The notes under the pieces: generated by a model
Database searches by the model: none
What the model was told of the DNA's origin: nothing
What the model saw: the letters and a program-made list of their open reading frames with translations, nothing else
Position numbers and translations under genes: made by a program
Origin: Alphaproteobacteria bacterium
Lineage (GTDB): Bacteria; Pseudomonadota; Alphaproteobacteria; Rhizobiales; Hyphomicrobiaceae
Assembly: GCA_024279745.1 (NCBI GenBank)
Contig: JAJRRE010000387.1
Location: 1 to 6,156 of the forward strand
DNA length: 6,156 nt
Direction: 5' to 3'
In this document: in pieces, positions 4,791 through 6,156 of the stretch
How positions within the stretch are numbered: the first letter of the stretch is position 1
Layout of the letters: every line of letters begins with the position of its first letter

Positions 4791-6156
4791 TTATTTGAAT
4801 TGGTCCAGCGCCGCGCGCAGGGAATGCGGCGTGCCCAGCATTTGTTCAACTGGCATGGGCTGACCGAACAAGAAGCCTTGCATATGAGTGATACCAGCCG
4901 TTTTGAGAATATCGGCGGTGGCTTCATCGCCAACCCACTCGGCCACCGTATCCATGCCAAAACTTTGCGCCAGCTTGACCATGGTCTCGATGAAAATCTG
5001 ATCTGTCGTATCTTCGGCTAGATTTTTCACGAATGAGCCGTCGATCTTGACCATATCCACATCAAGCAGTTTCAGGTTTTTGAAGGACGTATAACCGGCG
5101 CCGAAGTCATCAATGGCCACCTTGCAGCCCAGCTCTTTCAGCATGTCGACAAAATTTATGGTCTGATCGAGATCATCAACGGCGGCGGTTTCCGTAATTT
5201 CAATCCACAGCCGGCTGGTCAGTTCGCGGTTGCCGCCGCTCAACCGGTGCAGGGCCATGAGCCAATCGTGATCACTGGCTGTCAGCCCGGAAACATTCAG
5301 CGACAATTTAACCGTCGGGTGTTTTTTCAAAATGTCGATGGCCAGCTCCAGCGTCCGCCGATCGATCAGCCCCGCCATGCCGAGCTGCTCGCCAACCACA
5401 ATAAACTCAGCCGCCGAGGCAATGCTGCCATCAGGCTGCTTGATCCGTAGCAGACATTCATAAAGATCGGCTTCGCGCGTTTGGCAATTGATCATCGGCT
5501 GCAACGCCAACAACATCCGCTCCTCGCGCAGCGCTGCCGTAATCTCTTCGGCGATCTTGATGTTTTTGCGCCGGGTGGAAGCCATATCCGAGCCGGGATT
5601 ATAAGGGCTGAAGCCTTCTTGGCGTTTTTGCTTGGCTTTGTCCAAGGCCCACATGGCATGGCTGGCCGCCTGCTGGACGGTAGCAGCCTGATCGGGTATG
5701 AGGACGCCGCCAATGGATAAGGTCGCTGACACCTGGCACAACGAGGTCTCGATCGGGGCTGAGCGCAAAGCTGTCATGAAGCGCTGAGCGGCCACCCGCA
5801 GCGAGCTGGGGCTGCAATCATGTAAAATTATGCCAAACTTGTTCGATGAATAGCGCCCAATGGTATCGCCGCCGCGCAAATGTTCTTTGATAAGCTTGGC
5901 GCTGGCGGATATCACCTCATCGCCCACTTCAAACCCAAATGTTTCATTGATGATCGACAGATTGGTCACTGCCGCCACCAGATAAGCGCAAGGTACGCCA
6001 GAGCTAACCGAGCGAGTCAGCGCCACATCCAACGCTTCTGTCAATGATGAGCGGTTAAGCAGACCCGTCAACTCGTCATAATCGGAGCGATATAGTAGCC
6101 GCTGTTCTTCCCAATAGCGCTCATTGATCACCCGCACAACGCCGCGCACCTTGACC
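4791..6156 (-). CDS. Degenerate GGDEF - EAL protein, probable c-di-GMP phosphodiesterase (5' end outside window)
   Basis: The frame runs from the TAA at 4791-4793 to the right edge. The first visible possible start is a GTG at 6147-6149, but upstream codons remain open and the first residues look like the end of a PAS domain, so the true start is probably outside. Numbering from that GTG, a GGDEF domain spans about 21-172: DELTGLLNR and FGFEVGDEV are present, but the active-site motif is SSNKF (101-105) and the usual LDID metal-binding stretch is also lost. An RxxD motif (Arg92-Asp95) five residues before it is kept. The EAL domain (about 198-440) has ECL at 231-233 in place of EAL, and retains Asn285, Glu317, Asp347-Asp348 (IDDFGAG), Lys368, Glu404 and Gln424, with spacings from Asn285 onward matching those of active RocR. 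It should therefore hydrolyse c-di-GMP and not make it. It converges on phaR and probably terminates at 4651-4678. Confidence 0.9.
   Translation of the reverse strand, partial: VKVRGVVRVINERYWEEQRLLYRSDYDELTGLLNRSSLTEALDVALTRSVSSGVPCAYLVAAVTNLSIINETFGFEVGDEVISASAKLIKEHLRGGDTIGRYSSNKFGIILHDCSPSSLRVAAQRFMTALRSAPIETSLCQVSATLSIGGVLIPDQAATVQQAASHAMWALDKAKQKRQEGFSPYNPGSDMASTRRKNIKIAEEITAALREERMLLALQPMINCQTREADLYECLLRIKQPDGSIASAAEFIVVGEQLGMAGLIDRRTLELAIDILKKHPTVKLSLNVSGLTASDHDWLMALHRLSGGNRELTSRLWIEITETAAVDDLDQTINFVDMLKELGCKVAIDDFGAGYTSFKNLKLLDVDMVKIDGSFVKNLAEDTTDQIFIETMVKLAQSFGMDTVAEWVGDEATADILKTAGITHMQGFLFGQPMPVEQMLGTPHSLRAALDQFK

Noticed and set aside
4490..4960. Minus-strand frames over the phaR tail and the repeat spacer, with repeated PLRLSWPLSRL-like residues
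   Set aside because: The apparent protein repeat is a by-product of the DNA tandem repeats; unit lengths are not multiples of three and the frames overlap two real genes.
6147..6149. GTG as the start codon of the GGDEF/EAL gene
   Set aside because: Codons upstream remain open to the edge, and the residues around it resemble the final strand of a PAS domain running into GGDEF.

Overview
This window looks like ordinary chromosome from an alphaproteobacterium of moderate to high GC content. The evidence is a polyhydroxybutyrate (PHB) precursor operon, phaA-phaB, divergent from a PhaR-type PHB regulator. That arrangement is familiar from Rhizobiales and relatives. A short signal-peptide RlpA-like protein and a PAS/GGDEF/EAL-style protein fit the same group. 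I cannot place it below class level, and I see no insertion sequence, phage, CRISPR or tRNA/rRNA gene.

Layout from left to right: (1) the 3' end of an unrecognised gene, open to the left edge, closed by a strong intrinsic terminator; (2) a gene-poor stretch leading to a small secreted double-psi-beta-barrel protein of the RlpA type; (3) a bidirectional terminator between that gene and phaB; (4) phaB and phaA on the minus strand, phaA first in transcription; (5) a 513-base divergent control region holding several TGC-rich palindromes, including a perfect 10-bp inverted repeat; (6) phaR on the plus strand, with an unusually long repetitive low-complexity tail; (7) a 131-base convergent spacer holding five degenerate 17-19 base tandem repeats and a minus-strand terminator; (8) a minus-strand c-di-GMP phosphodiesterase-type protein cut off by the right edge.

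How the genes work together: PhaA condenses two acetyl-CoA to acetoacetyl-CoA. PhaB reduces this with NADPH to (R)-3-hydroxybutyryl-CoA, the monomer for PHB synthase. PhaR normally senses PHB and represses granule genes and its own gene, and the divergent region is the natural place for its operators. The synthase (phaC), phasin (phaP) and depolymerase are not in the window. The GGDEF/EAL protein converges on phaR and shares no operon with it, so any link between c-di-GMP and PHB here is only positional.

The most interesting non-routine signals are the TGC-rich palindromes before phaA and phaR, the small-hairpin tandem repeats between phaR and the phosphodiesterase gene, and a GGDEF domain that has lost its catalytic motif but keeps an RxxD inhibitory-site motif beside an apparently intact EAL catalytic set. 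I do not see a clearly new multi-gene system.
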